From Mycolicibacterium brisbanense (GTDB lineage Bacteria; Actinomycetota; Actinomycetes; Mycobacteriales; Mycobacteriaceae), in NCBI RefSeq assembly GCF_001570425.1, contig NZ_BCSX01000019.1, positions 186,001-250,000 on the forward strand: 64,000 nt of DNA. The letters are read 5' to 3'. The notes beneath the pieces were generated by a model, which did not search any database, was not told the DNA's origin, and saw nothing but the letters and a program-made list of their open reading frames with translations. The position numbers and the translations under genes are program-made. Below are positions 1 through 7,721 of this stretch, piece after piece (the first letter of the stretch is position 1; each line of letters begins with the position of its first letter).

Positions 1-1
1 C

Positions 2-91
2 GCGCCCGAGGAGCTTCCCGTCGGCATTCTCACGGCCCTGGTGGGCGGACCGTTTTTCCTGTGGCTCATGCGGCGCAAGGCTCCGGCGTGA
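2..91 (+). CDS. Iron-siderophore ABC transporter permease, FecCD family (3' end only)
   Basis: Only the last 29 codons lie in the window. The peptide has the typical FecCD/BtuC C-terminus, in which EELPVGILTALVGGPFF forms the final helix before a short basic tail (MRRKAPA). FecCD permeases form the dimeric membrane channel that imports ferric siderophores or cobalamin from a binding protein. The TGA stop at 89-91 overlaps the GTG start of the ATPase gene by four bases, so the two are translationally coupled and belong to one transporter. Its specificity cannot be read from this fragment. The adjacent FhuF-like reductase argues for a ferric siderophore. Confidence 0.85.
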   Translation, partial: APEELPVGILTALVGGPFFLWLMRRKAPA

Positions 92-858
92 CCACGGCCG
101 TCACGATCGAGGACGTCTCGGTGTCGGTACGTGGAAAGGCGTTGATACGCAACGTCTCTCTGGAGGTCGCAGCCGCCGAGATGCTCGCTGTCGTCGGACC
201 GAACGGAGCGGGTAAGACCACGCTGCTGCGAACCTTGTACCGCGCGCGACGGCCGTCGTCGGGGCGGGTGCTGGTCGGTGGCGATGACCTCTGGCGGCTG
301 CCCGGAAAGCTCGCGGCCCGGCGCGTCGCGGCGGTATTGCAGGAGACCGCAGGTGATTTCGAGCTGACGGTCTTCGACGTCGTCGCGATGGGCAGGACTC
401 CGTACAAGCGGTCGTTCGAGGGCGACAACGCGGACGACCGCCGGATCATCGAAGCGGCGTTGACCGATCTCGATCTCGCCGAACTGCACGACGCGCCGTT
501 CGGGCAGTTGTCCGGTGGGCAGAAGCAACGGGTGCTCATCGCGCGGGCGTTGACCCAGCGCGCCGGTGTGATCGTGCTGGACGAACCCACCAACCATCTC
601 GACCTGCGCCATCAGCACGACGCCCTGCGGCTGCTGCGAAGCACCGGGGCCACCGTCGTTGCCGCATTGCACGACCTCAACCTCGCCGCGGCATACTGCG
701 ACCGAATCTGTGTGCTGGACCGTGGAAAGGTGGTCAGGGTGGGAACTCCGGCCGACGTGCTGACCACCGATCTGCTGGCCGACGTGTACGGCGTCGCGGC
801 GACCGTCACCGAAACCGCTGGCATGCCCCAGATCTCGGTGCTGCCGAGGACGCCGTGA
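88..858 (+). CDS. Iron-siderophore ABC transporter ATP-binding protein (FecE/FepC type)
   Basis: This 256-residue ATPase would power siderophore uptake through the FecCD permease encoded just upstream. Walker A (GPNGAGKTT, residues 37-45), the signature LSGGQKQR (141-148) and Walker B ending in LDEPTNH (about 164-170) are intact, and the length is usual for FecE/FepC. The GTG at 88 is preferred over the upstream GTG at 61. It gives the classic GTGA overlap with the permease stop and starts directly before the conserved first strand (TTAVTIEDVSV). Its own stop overlaps the next start by four bases, so permease, ATPase and reductase form one operon. The substrate is inferred from this context. 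Confidence 0.9.
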   Translation: MTTAVTIEDVSVSVRGKALIRNVSLEVAAAEMLAVVGPNGAGKTTLLRTLYRARRPSSGRVLVGGDDLWRLPGKLAARRVAAVLQETAGDFELTVFDVVAMGRTPYKRSFEGDNADDRRIIEAALTDLDLAELHDAPFGQLSGGQKQRVLIARALTQRAGVIVLDEPTNHLDLRHQHDALRLLRSTGATVVAALHDLNLAAAYCDRICVLDRGKVVRVGTPADVLTTDLLADVYGVAATVTETAGMPQISVLPRTP

Positions 859-1517
859 ACATCGGTGCGGCGCTGGCCGATGTCGCGGCATACGGTGGAT
901 TCTTCGCGATCACCGTGGGCGGCGATCCGGACGGCTGGGTTCCGGTGCACCGATGCTACGACGCGGGCTGTCACGACCTGATTCAGCGGACGGCAGCGGG
1001 ATACGGGACCACCGACCTGCGGATCGGCGCATCTCTGGTCCAGTTCAGCCACGCCTCGCGGCTGTGGTCGCCTGCACTCGCGACTGCGATTGCTCACGGT
1101 GTCGTCCCCGACCTCACCGATCTTCAACGCCGGGATACCGCAACGGAACTCAGGCTGCCTGTGCCGACCGGGCGACCAGTGGACCCGAACGGCGTTGCCC
1201 GCCAGTTGTATACGTTGGTGGTCGAGCAGCATCTGGAGCCGTTGGCCGCAGGCCTGCGCGTCAAGATGGCGCCACGCCTCCTGTACGGAAACGCCGCGGC
1301 CGCCCTCGTGGCGGCGGCAAGTCAGCTGGTCAGCGCGCGACCACAGGTGCGGGCCGAGACCGTCGCGCTGACGGAAACACTGCTGGCGACAGGCGATCTC
1401 GTCGGAACCGGCACGATGACCGGACTGCAGTTCACGCGCCGCAGTTGCTGTCTGTTCTACCGCGTCCCCGGTGGTTCGTACTGCGGCGACTGCGCGCTGG
1501 CCTGCCGCCGTCAGTAG
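855..1517 (+). CDS. FhuF-like (2Fe-2S) ferric-siderophore reductase
   Basis: This 220-residue protein ends with the FhuF C-terminal signature, Cys-Cys-X10-Cys-X2-Cys (C198, C199, C210, C213), which holds the unusual [2Fe-2S] cluster of the FhuF family. One more Cys follows at 217. FhuF-type proteins reduce siderophore-bound Fe(III) in the cytoplasm and release the iron after import. The rest of the sequence has the low conservation normal for this family. The GTG start at 855 overlaps the ATPase stop by four bases. It fits as the last gene of the siderophore uptake operon and faces the YcgQ-like gene convergently, with a 7-base overlap. Confidence 0.8.
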   Translation: MNIGAALADVAAYGGFFAITVGGDPDGWVPVHRCYDAGCHDLIQRTAAGYGTTDLRIGASLVQFSHASRLWSPALATAIAHGVVPDLTDLQRRDTATELRLPVPTGRPVDPNGVARQLYTLVVEQHLEPLAAGLRVKMAPRLLYGNAAAALVAAASQLVSARPQVRAETVALTETLLATGDLVGTGTMTGLQFTRRSCCLFYRVPGGSYCGDCALACRRQ

Positions 1518-2221
1518 GCGTACTGATGGGCAGGCGGATCGGTGCGCGTCGCGGTCAGCACAGTCATGTTCGGTATGCTGGCCCGGCTCGAATCATTCTG
1601 TCCCGCAGGCACACTGCCTTCGATCGTGACCCAGGTGTTCTCCGGATAGCCCGCGACGCTCGCGGCGGCGGGGCCGGTGAGCCCGATGCGTGCCAGCTGC
1701 GCATCGGCCGCGCAGCAGATGATGACGATGCGGGCCAGGTAGGTGTGCTCGCCGTCGTGCATCGTGAAGCCGGTGACCTTGATGGTGCGGTTGTCGAGCG
1801 TGCCCGCGGTGTCCTGGGCGATCCGAATGAGCACATCCGGCAGTGAGACCTCGGGGGTTCCGGCGGGCAATGGCGCGAAGGGGCGCCGCAGCACATCGGT
1901 GGACACCGCGGCGACCGTCGTCGCGTCCGGGCGGATGGCCGGCGGTACCACGAAGGCCAGCAGGGCGATCGGAATCAGCAGCAGCCAGGCTGTACCGCTG
2001 CGGTGGTCGTGCTCGTGGTCGTGCTCGTGAGCGTGATCCGGGCCGTGGCGGATGTCGCGCACGATCGCCGCCAGGGCCAGCACGATGAGCAGCACAGATG
2101 TGGCGATGAGGTACGGCTGCAGGGTCGGTTTGACGTAGCGCGTGAAGCTGCCGGTGACGGTGACGATGCCCGTGCTGACGCCGATCAAAAGCAGCAGCGC
2201 GTTCTCGGTCTCGCGGCTCAT
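1511..2221 (-). CDS. TIGR03943-type membrane protein (YcgQ-like partner of DUF318 permease)
   Basis: This 236-residue protein has two N-terminal membrane segments, a His/Asp-rich linker (HAHEHDHEHDH, about residues 64-74), another hydrophobic helix and an external domain. In that domain the stretch YLARIVIICCAADAQ includes a Cys pair typical of the TIGR03943 family. The family is found beside DUF318 permeases, as here, where its start overlaps the permease stop by four bases. The His-rich linker suggests contact with zinc or another divalent metal, and the neighbouring zinc genes agree. Neither the substrate nor the direction of transport can be read from the sequence. Confidence 0.75.
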   Translation of the reverse strand: MSRETENALLLLIGVSTGIVTVTGSFTRYVKPTLQPYLIATSVLLIVLALAAIVRDIRHGPDHAHEHDHEHDHRSGTAWLLLIPIALLAFVVPPAIRPDATTVAAVSTDVLRRPFAPLPAGTPEVSLPDVLIRIAQDTAGTLDNRTIKVTGFTMHDGEHTYLARIVIICCAADAQLARIGLTGPAAASVAGYPENTWVTIEGSVPAGQNDSSRASIPNMTVLTATRTDPPAHQYAY

Positions 2222-3219
2222 TGCGGCCCCAGCACGAGCGCGCCCACCCCGGTGGCCACCAGGGTGGCCACGACGAGTGTGGATGTGGAGAACCGGACGG
2301 CGAACGGCCTGCCGAACATGCCGGCCTGCATGGCGAACAGTTTGAGGTCGACCGCGGGCCCGACGACCAGGAACACCAGCCGGGGCAACAACGGCAACAT
2401 GGTCAGGCTGGCGGCGACGAACGCGTCGGCCTCAGAGCACAACGCCAATACCACCGCGAGCAACGCCATGGTCATCACGCCGAGCACCAGGTGGCCGGCC
2501 AGATGCTGGTACACCCATGCCGGCACCAGCACGTGCAGTGCACCCGCGGCGGTCGCACCGATCACCAGGTAGGCGCACGCGGTGAGGAAATCGTGGCGCG
2601 CGGCCTCGATGAACACCACCCACTTCGAGCCGCTGCCGTGGTGAGTCATCGGCAGGCGCTTGGTGATCCACTCCGGTTTGCCGAACCGCGACCAGGCCGC
2701 ACCCATGACGAGCGCCGTTGCCAGCGAAGCTGTGCACCGTGCCACGACCATCTCGGGGTGACCGGGGAACGCGACCGCGGTCGCCACCAGGACGACGGGG
2801 TTGATCGCCGGAGCGGCGAGCATGAAGGTCAGCGCGGCCGCGCCGACGGCGCCGTCGCTGAACAGTCTGCGCGCGACCGGCACCGACCCGCACTCACAGC
2901 CGGGCAGCGCCGCGCCGCCGACGCCGGCAGCCAGGATTGCCAGACTGGTGCGCCGGGGCAGCCACCGGGCCAGCCGGTCCGGCGTCACGAATACCGCGAT
3001 CAGGCCGCTGATCACCACACCGAGCGCGAGAAACGGCAGGGCCTGCACGAACACGCCGCAGAACACCGTGGCTGCCGTCGCCACCTTCGGCGTGCGCTGA
3101 ACGAAATCGTGTGCGGGACCACCCGCCAGCGCCAGTGCGATGATGCCGATGACGAGGATGGGCATGGACCCCAACCGCTTTCGCGTCGCCTCCGACTTCA
3201 CCGCCACGGCGGTCATCAT
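2218..3219 (-). CDS. Permease of the DUF318/YraQ (YcgR-like) family
   Basis: This 333-residue integral membrane protein has about eight to ten hydrophobic segments. It carries a conserved Cys-containing loop, LPGCECGSVPVARRL, followed by GAVGAAALTFMLAAPAINPVV, the hallmark of DUF318/YraQ permeases. These are thought to export or handle metals or small anions, but the function is unproven. Two ATG codons are adjacent at the 5' end (3219 and 3216). The gene is first in a two-gene operon with the TIGR03943 protein. Its promoter region overlaps the P-type ATPase remnant on the other strand, where a TTGACA-like -35 lies at 3269-3274 on the minus strand. Confidence 0.8.
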   Translation of the reverse strand: MMTAVAVKSEATRKRLGSMPILVIGIIALALAGGPAHDFVQRTPKVATAATVFCGVFVQALPFLALGVVISGLIAVFVTPDRLARWLPRRTSLAILAAGVGGAALPGCECGSVPVARRLFSDGAVGAAALTFMLAAPAINPVVLVATAVAFPGHPEMVVARCTASLATALVMGAAWSRFGKPEWITKRLPMTHHGSGSKWVVFIEAARHDFLTACAYLVIGATAAGALHVLVPAWVYQHLAGHLVLGVMTMALLAVVLALCSEADAFVAASLTMLPLLPRLVFLVVGPAVDLKLFAMQAGMFGRPFAVRFSTSTLVVATLVATGVGALVLGPQ

Positions 3220-3254
3220 GCCAGCCCTGGCTGTGAATTCTCTCGTGCGAATTG

Positions 3255-3395
3255 ATGCATACCCGACTTGTCAACCCCCAAGGCGCAGCGGGCGGCGCGC
3301 TGTCGCCGGTGCTCGCGGCGGTGCTGCACAACGCGTCGTCGGTGGCGGTGGTCGCCAACAGCGCACGGCTGATCCGCTATGAGCTGACTAGCTGA
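3255..3395 (+). pseudogene. Remnant of a heavy-metal P-type ATPase (C-terminus only)
   Basis: This reading frame of 46 codons from an ATG at 3255 contains GALSPVLAAVLHNASSVAVV followed by ANSARLIRYEL. That closely resembles the last transmembrane helix and tail of P1B-type metal ATPases (consensus: N/S-P-x-x-A-A-x-x-H-N-x-S-S-V-x-V-V-x-N-S-x-R-L). The phosphorylation loop and all other domains are missing, and no related frame continues upstream. It is therefore best read as the decayed 3' end of a deleted ATPase gene. Its stop region overlaps the pxpA stop by eight bases. It could still be translated as a small membrane peptide, but nothing supports that. Confidence 0.55.
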
Positions 3396-4149
3396 ACGCC
3401 TGTAGCTGCACTCCCGCGGCGGTCAACCGCTGCCGCACGGCTCGCGCGATCTGCACGGCCCCCGGCGAATCACCGTGCACGCAAACGGATTCCACACTCA
3501 CGTCGATGGTCGACCCGTCGACGGCCCGGACCCTGCCCTCACCGACCATCGTGAGGACGCGGTCAGCGATCTCTGCTGGGTCGTGCAGCACCGCGCCGGG
3601 CTCGCGACGCGACACCAGTGTGCCGTCGGGCTGGTAGGCGCGGTCGGCGAACGCCTCGGCGACGGTCCGTAGCCCCAACTGCGTGGCCTCGGCGAAGAAC
3701 GCCGACCCGGACAATCCGAGCACCGGCAGCGTGGGGTCGACGGCGTGTACGGCCGCCGCGACGGCCGCGGCCTGTTCGGTGTGGTGCACGATCGTGTTGT
3801 ACAGCGCGCCATGGGGTTTGACGTAGCTCACCGCGGCGCCAGCCGCGTGGGCGATGGCCTGTAACGCGCCGATCTGATAGATCACATCAGCGGTCAATTC
3901 CTCGGCCTCGACGTCGATGAACCGTCTGCCGAACCCGGCCAGGTCGCGGTAGCTCACCTGCGCTCCGACCCGCACGCCGGAGTCGGCGGCCGCGCGGCAC
4001 GTGCGCAGCAGCAGCGCCGGATCCCCGGCGTGGAAGCCGCACGCCAGGTTGGCGCTCGTGACGACGCCCAACATGGCTTCGTCGTCGCCGAGCTGCCACA
4101 CCGCAAAGCCTTCGCCCAGATCGGCGTTGAGGTCGACCGTGGCGGGCAT
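3388..4149 (-). CDS. pxpA: LamB/YcsF family protein, 5-oxoprolinase subunit A
   Basis: This 253-residue protein starts with the hallmark of the family, [11 protein letters not shown], followed by [12 protein letters not shown] and [10 protein letters not shown], the conserved acidic and histidine motifs of PxpA. With PxpB and PxpC it makes the ATP-dependent 5-oxoproline hydrolase. No pxpB or pxpC is visible in this window. The ATG at 4149 is chosen because it overlaps the bluB stop (TGATG) and precedes the first conserved strand; the longer frame upstream is non-conserved. It is the third gene of the minus-strand cobW-bluB-pxpA run under a Zur-like operator. Confidence 0.85.
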   Translation of the reverse strand: MPATVDLNADLGEGFAVWQLGDDEAMLGVVTSANLACGFHAGDPALLLRTCRAAADSGVRVGAQVSYRDLAGFGRRFIDVEAEELTADVIYQIGALQAIAHAAGAAVSYVKPHGALYNTIVHHTEQAAAVAAAVHAVDPTLPVLGLSGSAFFAEATQLGLRTVAEAFADRAYQPDGTLVSRREPGAVLHDPAEIADRVLTMVGEGRVRAVDGSTIDVSVESVCVHGDSPGAVQIARAVRQRLTAAGVQLQAFS

Positions 4150-4796
4150 CAGCGTGGCCAGCCGTTCTCGGAGACGAATTCGGGCAGCGGACGCGCCGAG
4201 GTCCAGTGCTCGATCTCCAGCACCGGCCGGTCCGGGAAGTCCGGTACCGGCCCGAGACAGAGGATGGCGATGGGTTCGGCGGCGTCGGGCATGTCGAGCA
4301 ACTCGGCGAGCCGAGCCGGCTCGAAGATCGACACCCAGCCCATGCCGAGCCCTTCGGCGCGCGCGGCCAGCCACATGTTCTGGATGGCGCACGACACCGA
4401 GGCCAGGTCCATGTGCGGCATGGTGCGTCGCCCGAACACATGGCGTTCGCGGTCGTCACCGAGTGCGATCACGAACAGCTCCGCGCAGTCGAGGACACCT
4501 TCCACCTTCAGCGCGAGGAACTCCGCGGCGCGGGGCCCGAGCGCGTCGGCGGTACGCATGCGCTCCTCGTCGACCAGGGCGTGAATCTTGTGGCGCAGTC
4601 CGGTGTCGGTGATCCGGATGAACCGCCACGGCTGCATGAGGCCGACACTGGGTGCGGCGTGCGCGGCCTGCAGCAGCCTGCCGAGGACCTCGGTGGTCAC
4701 CGAGCTGCCCGGCACGAACCGGCGCATGTCGCGGCGCTCGGTGATGGCGCGGTAGACGGCCTTCCGTTCGGGCGGGCTGAAGGCATGCTCGGGCAC
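4149..4796 (-). CDS. bluB: 5,6-dimethylbenzimidazole synthase BluB
   Basis: BluB is a flavin-destructase that converts reduced FMN and oxygen into 5,6-dimethylbenzimidazole, the lower ligand of vitamin B12. The 215-residue product shows the nitroreductase-like fold with BluB signatures: [10 protein letters not shown] near residue 22, [14 protein letters not shown] near 48, and [10 protein letters not shown] in the C-terminal half. The length is typical. It starts nine bases after the cobW stop and overlaps pxpA by one base. The arrangement places a cobalamin gene in a zinc-responsive transcription unit, although cobW here is more likely a zinc chaperone than a cobalamin enzyme. Confidence 0.9.
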   Translation of the reverse strand: MPEHAFSPPERKAVYRAITERRDMRRFVPGSSVTTEVLGRLLQAAHAAPSVGLMQPWRFIRITDTGLRHKIHALVDEERMRTADALGPRAAEFLALKVEGVLDCAELFVIALGDDRERHVFGRRTMPHMDLASVSCAIQNMWLAARAEGLGMGWVSIFEPARLAELLDMPDAAEPIAILCLGPVPDFPDRPVLEIEHWTSARPLPEFVSENGWPR

Positions 4797-4805
4797 GCAT
4801 CGAGC

Positions 4806-5942
4806 CTAAGGGGCGTGCACGTGCGTGACGCTCCACTCCGGCAGCGGGTCGGGGTACCGCAGCCAGGCCTGTTCTCCGGAGGCCAGCTCGTCGTCGGTCA
4901 GCAGGGCGTTGCGCAGCAGCGCCTGCAGCCCGTCCCGGTCGATCCGGATGCCGATGAAGACGATCTCCTGGCTCGGCGCCAGCTCGGTGCGGGACCAGAA
5001 CTGCGCGGGTTCGATGACGAGATTCGGCCCGGCCTGCGACCAGATCGCGGCGATCGAGGGTCGGCTGGCGATCCAGCAGAAACCCTTGCTGCGTAGCAGG
5101 CCGGTGATCTGGTCGAGCGCAGCCGCGAGACGGTACGGGTGAAACGGCCGGTCGGCGCGGAACGTCATCGACCCGATGCCGTACTCCTCGGTCTCGGGGG
5201 TGTGTCCGGAGGCGATCTCTTCGTCCCAGCCGGGCGCCTCGGCCGCGGCGATGGGATCGAAGCGGCCGGTGTCGAGCACCTCGTCGAGATCGACCACGCC
5301 GTGGTCGGTGTGGATCAGTCTGGCGGTCGGGTTGAGCCGGCGCACCACGGTCTCGACCGCGCCGAGGCGCTGCTCGCCGACCAGGTCGGTCTTGTTGAGC
5401 AGGATGACGTCGGCGAACTCGACCTGGTCGACGAGCAGGTCGGCGACGCTGCGCGCGTCTCCCGGGCCTGCCGTCATGTCGCGGTCGGCGAGTGCCTCGC
5501 CGCGGGCGAGTTCTGTCAGAAACGTCGACGCGTCCACGACGGTCACCAGGGTGTCGAGCCGCGCCAGTTGACCGAGGCTGGAACCGTCGTCGAATTCCCA
5601 GCTGAAGGTCGCGGCGACGGGCATGGGCTCGGAGATGCCGGTGGACTCGATGACGAGCTGGTCGAACCGGTTCTGCCGGGCCAGCTCGCCGACCGCCTCG
5701 ATGAGGTCTTCGCGCAGCGTGCAGCAGATGCAGCCGTTGGTGAGCTCGACGAGCTTCTCCTGTGTGCGGTCCAGGTGTCCTTCGCCGGCGATGAGAGCGG
5801 CGTCGATGTTGACCTCGCTCATGTCGTTGACGATGACCGCGACGCGTCTGCCCTCCCGGTTGGCCAGGATGTGGTTGAGCAGGGTGGTCTTGCCTGCGCC
5901 GAGGAAGCCGGACAGGACGGTGACGGGCAGACGTTCGGACAT
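4806..5942 (-). CDS. CobW/COG0523 family GTPase, probable zinc metallochaperone
   Basis: This 378-residue G3E-family GTPase carries Walker [10 protein letters not shown] (12-20), the metal-binding CxCC motif (C71, C73, C74 in [10 protein letters not shown]), NKTDLV for guanine recognition, and a C-terminal CobW_C domain. COG0523 proteins deliver or load zinc, or other metals, onto client enzymes. The divergent promoter shared with znuACB contains a Zur-like palindrome only 11 bases upstream of the start, which points to zinc-starvation induction and a ZigA/YciC-like role. Similar genes are often mislabelled as cobalamin synthesis proteins. The neighbour bluB makes that reading tempting, but the operator favours zinc. 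Confidence 0.85.
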   Translation of the reverse strand: MSERLPVTVLSGFLGAGKTTLLNHILANREGRRVAVIVNDMSEVNIDAALIAGEGHLDRTQEKLVELTNGCICCTLREDLIEAVGELARQNRFDQLVIESTGISEPMPVAATFSWEFDDGSSLGQLARLDTLVTVVDASTFLTELARGEALADRDMTAGPGDARSVADLLVDQVEFADVILLNKTDLVGEQRLGAVETVVRRLNPTARLIHTDHGVVDLDEVLDTGRFDPIAAAEAPGWDEEIASGHTPETEEYGIGSMTFRADRPFHPYRLAAALDQITGLLRSKGFCWIASRPSIAAIWSQAGPNLVIEPAQFWSRTELAPSQEIVFIGIRIDRDGLQALLRNALLTDDELASGEQAWLRYPDPLPEWSVTHVHAP

Positions 5943-5952
5943 CGCACTCCTA

Positions 5953-5971
5953 ATTGGAAATCATTTTCAAT
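5953..5971. promoter_or_regulatory. Zur-like operator between cobW and znuA
   Basis: Near-perfect palindrome TTGGAAAT-C-ATTTTCAA (arms 5954-5961 and 5963-5970, one mismatch), AT-rich in a GC-rich surrounding. It resembles the mycobacterial Zur box (GAAAA-N-C/G-A-TTTTC type). It lies 11 bases upstream of the cobW start and just upstream of the inferred znuA promoter, so one repressor site could close both zinc operons when zinc is sufficient. Confidence 0.75.
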
Positions 5972-6006
5972 AACTATCCGGCTGCGCGCCGTTTAATGCA
6001 AACGGT

Positions 6007-6012
6007 TATCGT
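6007..6012 (+). promoter_or_regulatory. Candidate -10 element for a leaderless znuA transcript
   Basis: TATCGT fits the mycobacterial -10 pattern TANNNT. It ends seven bases before the GTG at 6020, so transcription would start at or next to the start codon. No ribosome binding site precedes that GTG, which agrees with leaderless translation. Confidence 0.4.
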
Positions 6013-6019
6013 TATCGCC

Positions 6020-6958
6020 GTGACTCGGCTCGTGAACCTCAAGCTCCGCACCCTGGCCGCCGGCCTGGTGCTCACCGTCCCCTTCGCCCTCGCCGCATGC
6101 GGCTCGGAGAAGACCCCTGCGGGCAACGCCGCCGGCGACTGCCCGGCCACCCCGCTGAACGTCGTGGTCAGCGTCGACCAGTGGGGCGACATCGTCTCGG
6201 ACCTGGGCGGGGCATGTGCGAAGGTCACCACGGTGCTGGCCAGCTCGTCGGTCGACCCGCACGACTACGAACCGTCCCCATCGGATGCGGCCAAGTTCGC
6301 CGGCGCCCAACTGGTGGTCATCAACGGCGGCCACTACGACGAGTGGGCGGCCAAGCTCGCCGCGAGTTCGGCATCGGGCGCACCCGTCGTCAACGCGCTG
6401 GATCTCGACAAAACCCAGGGCGGCGGCACCAACCCGCACGCCTGGTACCGGCCGGCCACGGTGACCGCCCTGGCCGACGCCGTCACCGCCAAGCTCGGCG
6501 AGCTGGCCCCGCAGGCCAAGGACTACTTCACCGGCAGGCGCGCGGCGTTCACCGACGAGATGAAGCCGTACACGCAGCTCATCGACACCATCAAGGCCAA
6601 GGCCGCGGGCAAGACCTACGCCGCCACCGAAACCGTCTTCGACGACATGGCCTCCGCGGTGGGCCTGAGCGACCGCACCCCCGCGGGCTATCAGGTGGCG
6701 ACGTCAAACGAATCCGACCCGTCGCCTGCCGATCTGGACGCCTTCCTGCGCCTTCTCGACTCCAAGGGCGTCGACGTCCTGATCTACAACACCCAGACCG
6801 AAGGCTCGCTGCCGCAGCAGATCCGCGCCGCCGCAGAGAAAGCCGGTATTCCGGTGGTGGATGTGACCGAAACAGTGGCGCCGGGCGCGAAGTCGTTCGA
6901 GGCTTGGCAGGTGGACCAACTCACCGCACTGGCCAAGGCTCTTGGTGTCCAGTCATAA
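6020..6958 (+). CDS. znuA: Zinc ABC transporter substrate-binding lipoprotein
   Basis: This is a cluster A-I metal-binding protein that captures zinc outside the membrane and passes it to ZnuB. The N-terminus is a lipoprotein signal peptide with lipobox LAAC (Cys27 from the GTG at 6020). Conserved metal-site segments are visible as DPHDYEPSPSDAAKF, NPHAWYRP and ATETVFDDMA. No histidine-rich loop is present. The length of 312 residues is normal. The start is uncertain: ATG 5996, GTG 6020 and GTG 6032 are in frame without a clear ribosome site. GTG 6020 gives a compact signal peptide and lies at the expected start point of a -10 box. The gene overlaps znuC and lies downstream of the Zur-like box. 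Confidence 0.88.
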   Translation: MTRLVNLKLRTLAAGLVLTVPFALAACGSEKTPAGNAAGDCPATPLNVVVSVDQWGDIVSDLGGACAKVTTVLASSSVDPHDYEPSPSDAAKFAGAQLVVINGGHYDEWAAKLAASSASGAPVVNALDLDKTQGGGTNPHAWYRPATVTALADAVTAKLGELAPQAKDYFTGRRAAFTDEMKPYTQLIDTIKAKAAGKTYAATETVFDDMASAVGLSDRTPAGYQVATSNESDPSPADLDAFLRLLDSKGVDVLIYNTQTEGSLPQQIRAAAEKAGIPVVDVTETVAPGAKSFEAWQVDQLTALAKALGVQS

Positions 6959-7721
6959 CGACGAACCCGCACTGGTCTTCGACGATGTCAGCGTGGTGCG
7001 CGGCGGACGGCTGATCTGGTCGGAGGGCACCTTCTCGATACCCGCAGGCGGCATCGTCGCGCTGATCGGGTCGAACGGCTCCGGCAAGTCGACCATGCTG
7101 CAGGTCGTGCTGGGGCTGCTGCCGATGGCGTCGGGGTCCGTGCGGGTGCTGGGCGGCAAGCCCGGAGACAACAACGACCTGATCGGCTACGTGCCGCAGG
7201 ACTACGTCGCCGGGGCAGGCGAGGCGATCCGAGCCCGCGATGCGGTGATGCTGGGGCTCACCGGCAGGCGCTGGGGACTGCGCCGCACCACCGAGGCGGA
7301 CCGGGCGCGGGTCGCCGAGGCGCTGACATGGGTCGAGGCGGACGAGTTCGCCGACCGGCGGCTGTCACAGCTCTCGGGCGGCCAGCGGCAACGCATCGCG
7401 CTGGCCAACGCACTTGTGGGCCATCCGAAGATGCTGATCCTCGACGAACCCCTGGCCGCGCTGGATCTGCGCAACCAGCACGAGATCGTGCAGCTGCTGT
7501 CCCGCTTGAACGCTGAGCTGTCGGTGACCATTCTCGTCGTCGCGCATGATCTCAACCCGCTGCTGTCGGTCCTCGACAGTGCCATCTACCTGCTCGACGG
7601 GCATGCTCACTACGCTGCCATCGATGAGGTGGTCGACGCCGACCTGCTGACCCACCTCTACGGGACGAAGGTCCAGGTGGCCAACACGCTGCAGGGCAAG
7701 ATGTACATGAGGAGCGGGTAG
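6945..7721 (+). CDS. znuC: Zinc ABC transporter ATP-binding protein
   Basis: This 258-residue ATPase has Walker A GSNGSGKST (42-50), signature LSGGQRQR (143-150) and Walker B LILDEPLAALD (about 164-174). It energises ZnuB in zinc import. The start could be TTG 6942 or GTG 6945; both overlap the end of znuA by more than ten bases, so the genes are translationally coupled. The stop TAG shares one base with the znuB GTG start. Manganese-type transporters are close relatives, but the Zur-like operator upstream of the operon supports zinc. Confidence 0.88.
   Translation: MSSHNDEPALVFDDVSVVRGGRLIWSEGTFSIPAGGIVALIGSNGSGKSTMLQVVLGLLPMASGSVRVLGGKPGDNNDLIGYVPQDYVAGAGEAIRARDAVMLGLTGRRWGLRRTTEADRARVAEALTWVEADEFADRRLSQLSGGQRQRIALANALVGHPKMLILDEPLAALDLRNQHEIVQLLSRLNAELSVTILVVAHDLNPLLSVLDSAIYLLDGHAHYAAIDEVVDADLLTHLYGTKVQVANTLQGKMYMRSG

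Noticed and set aside
4806-5942. Annotation of cobW as a cobalamin biosynthesis enzyme because of its bluB neighbour
   Set aside because: The family signature (CICC, G3E GTPase) and the Zur-like operator fit a zinc metallochaperone better.
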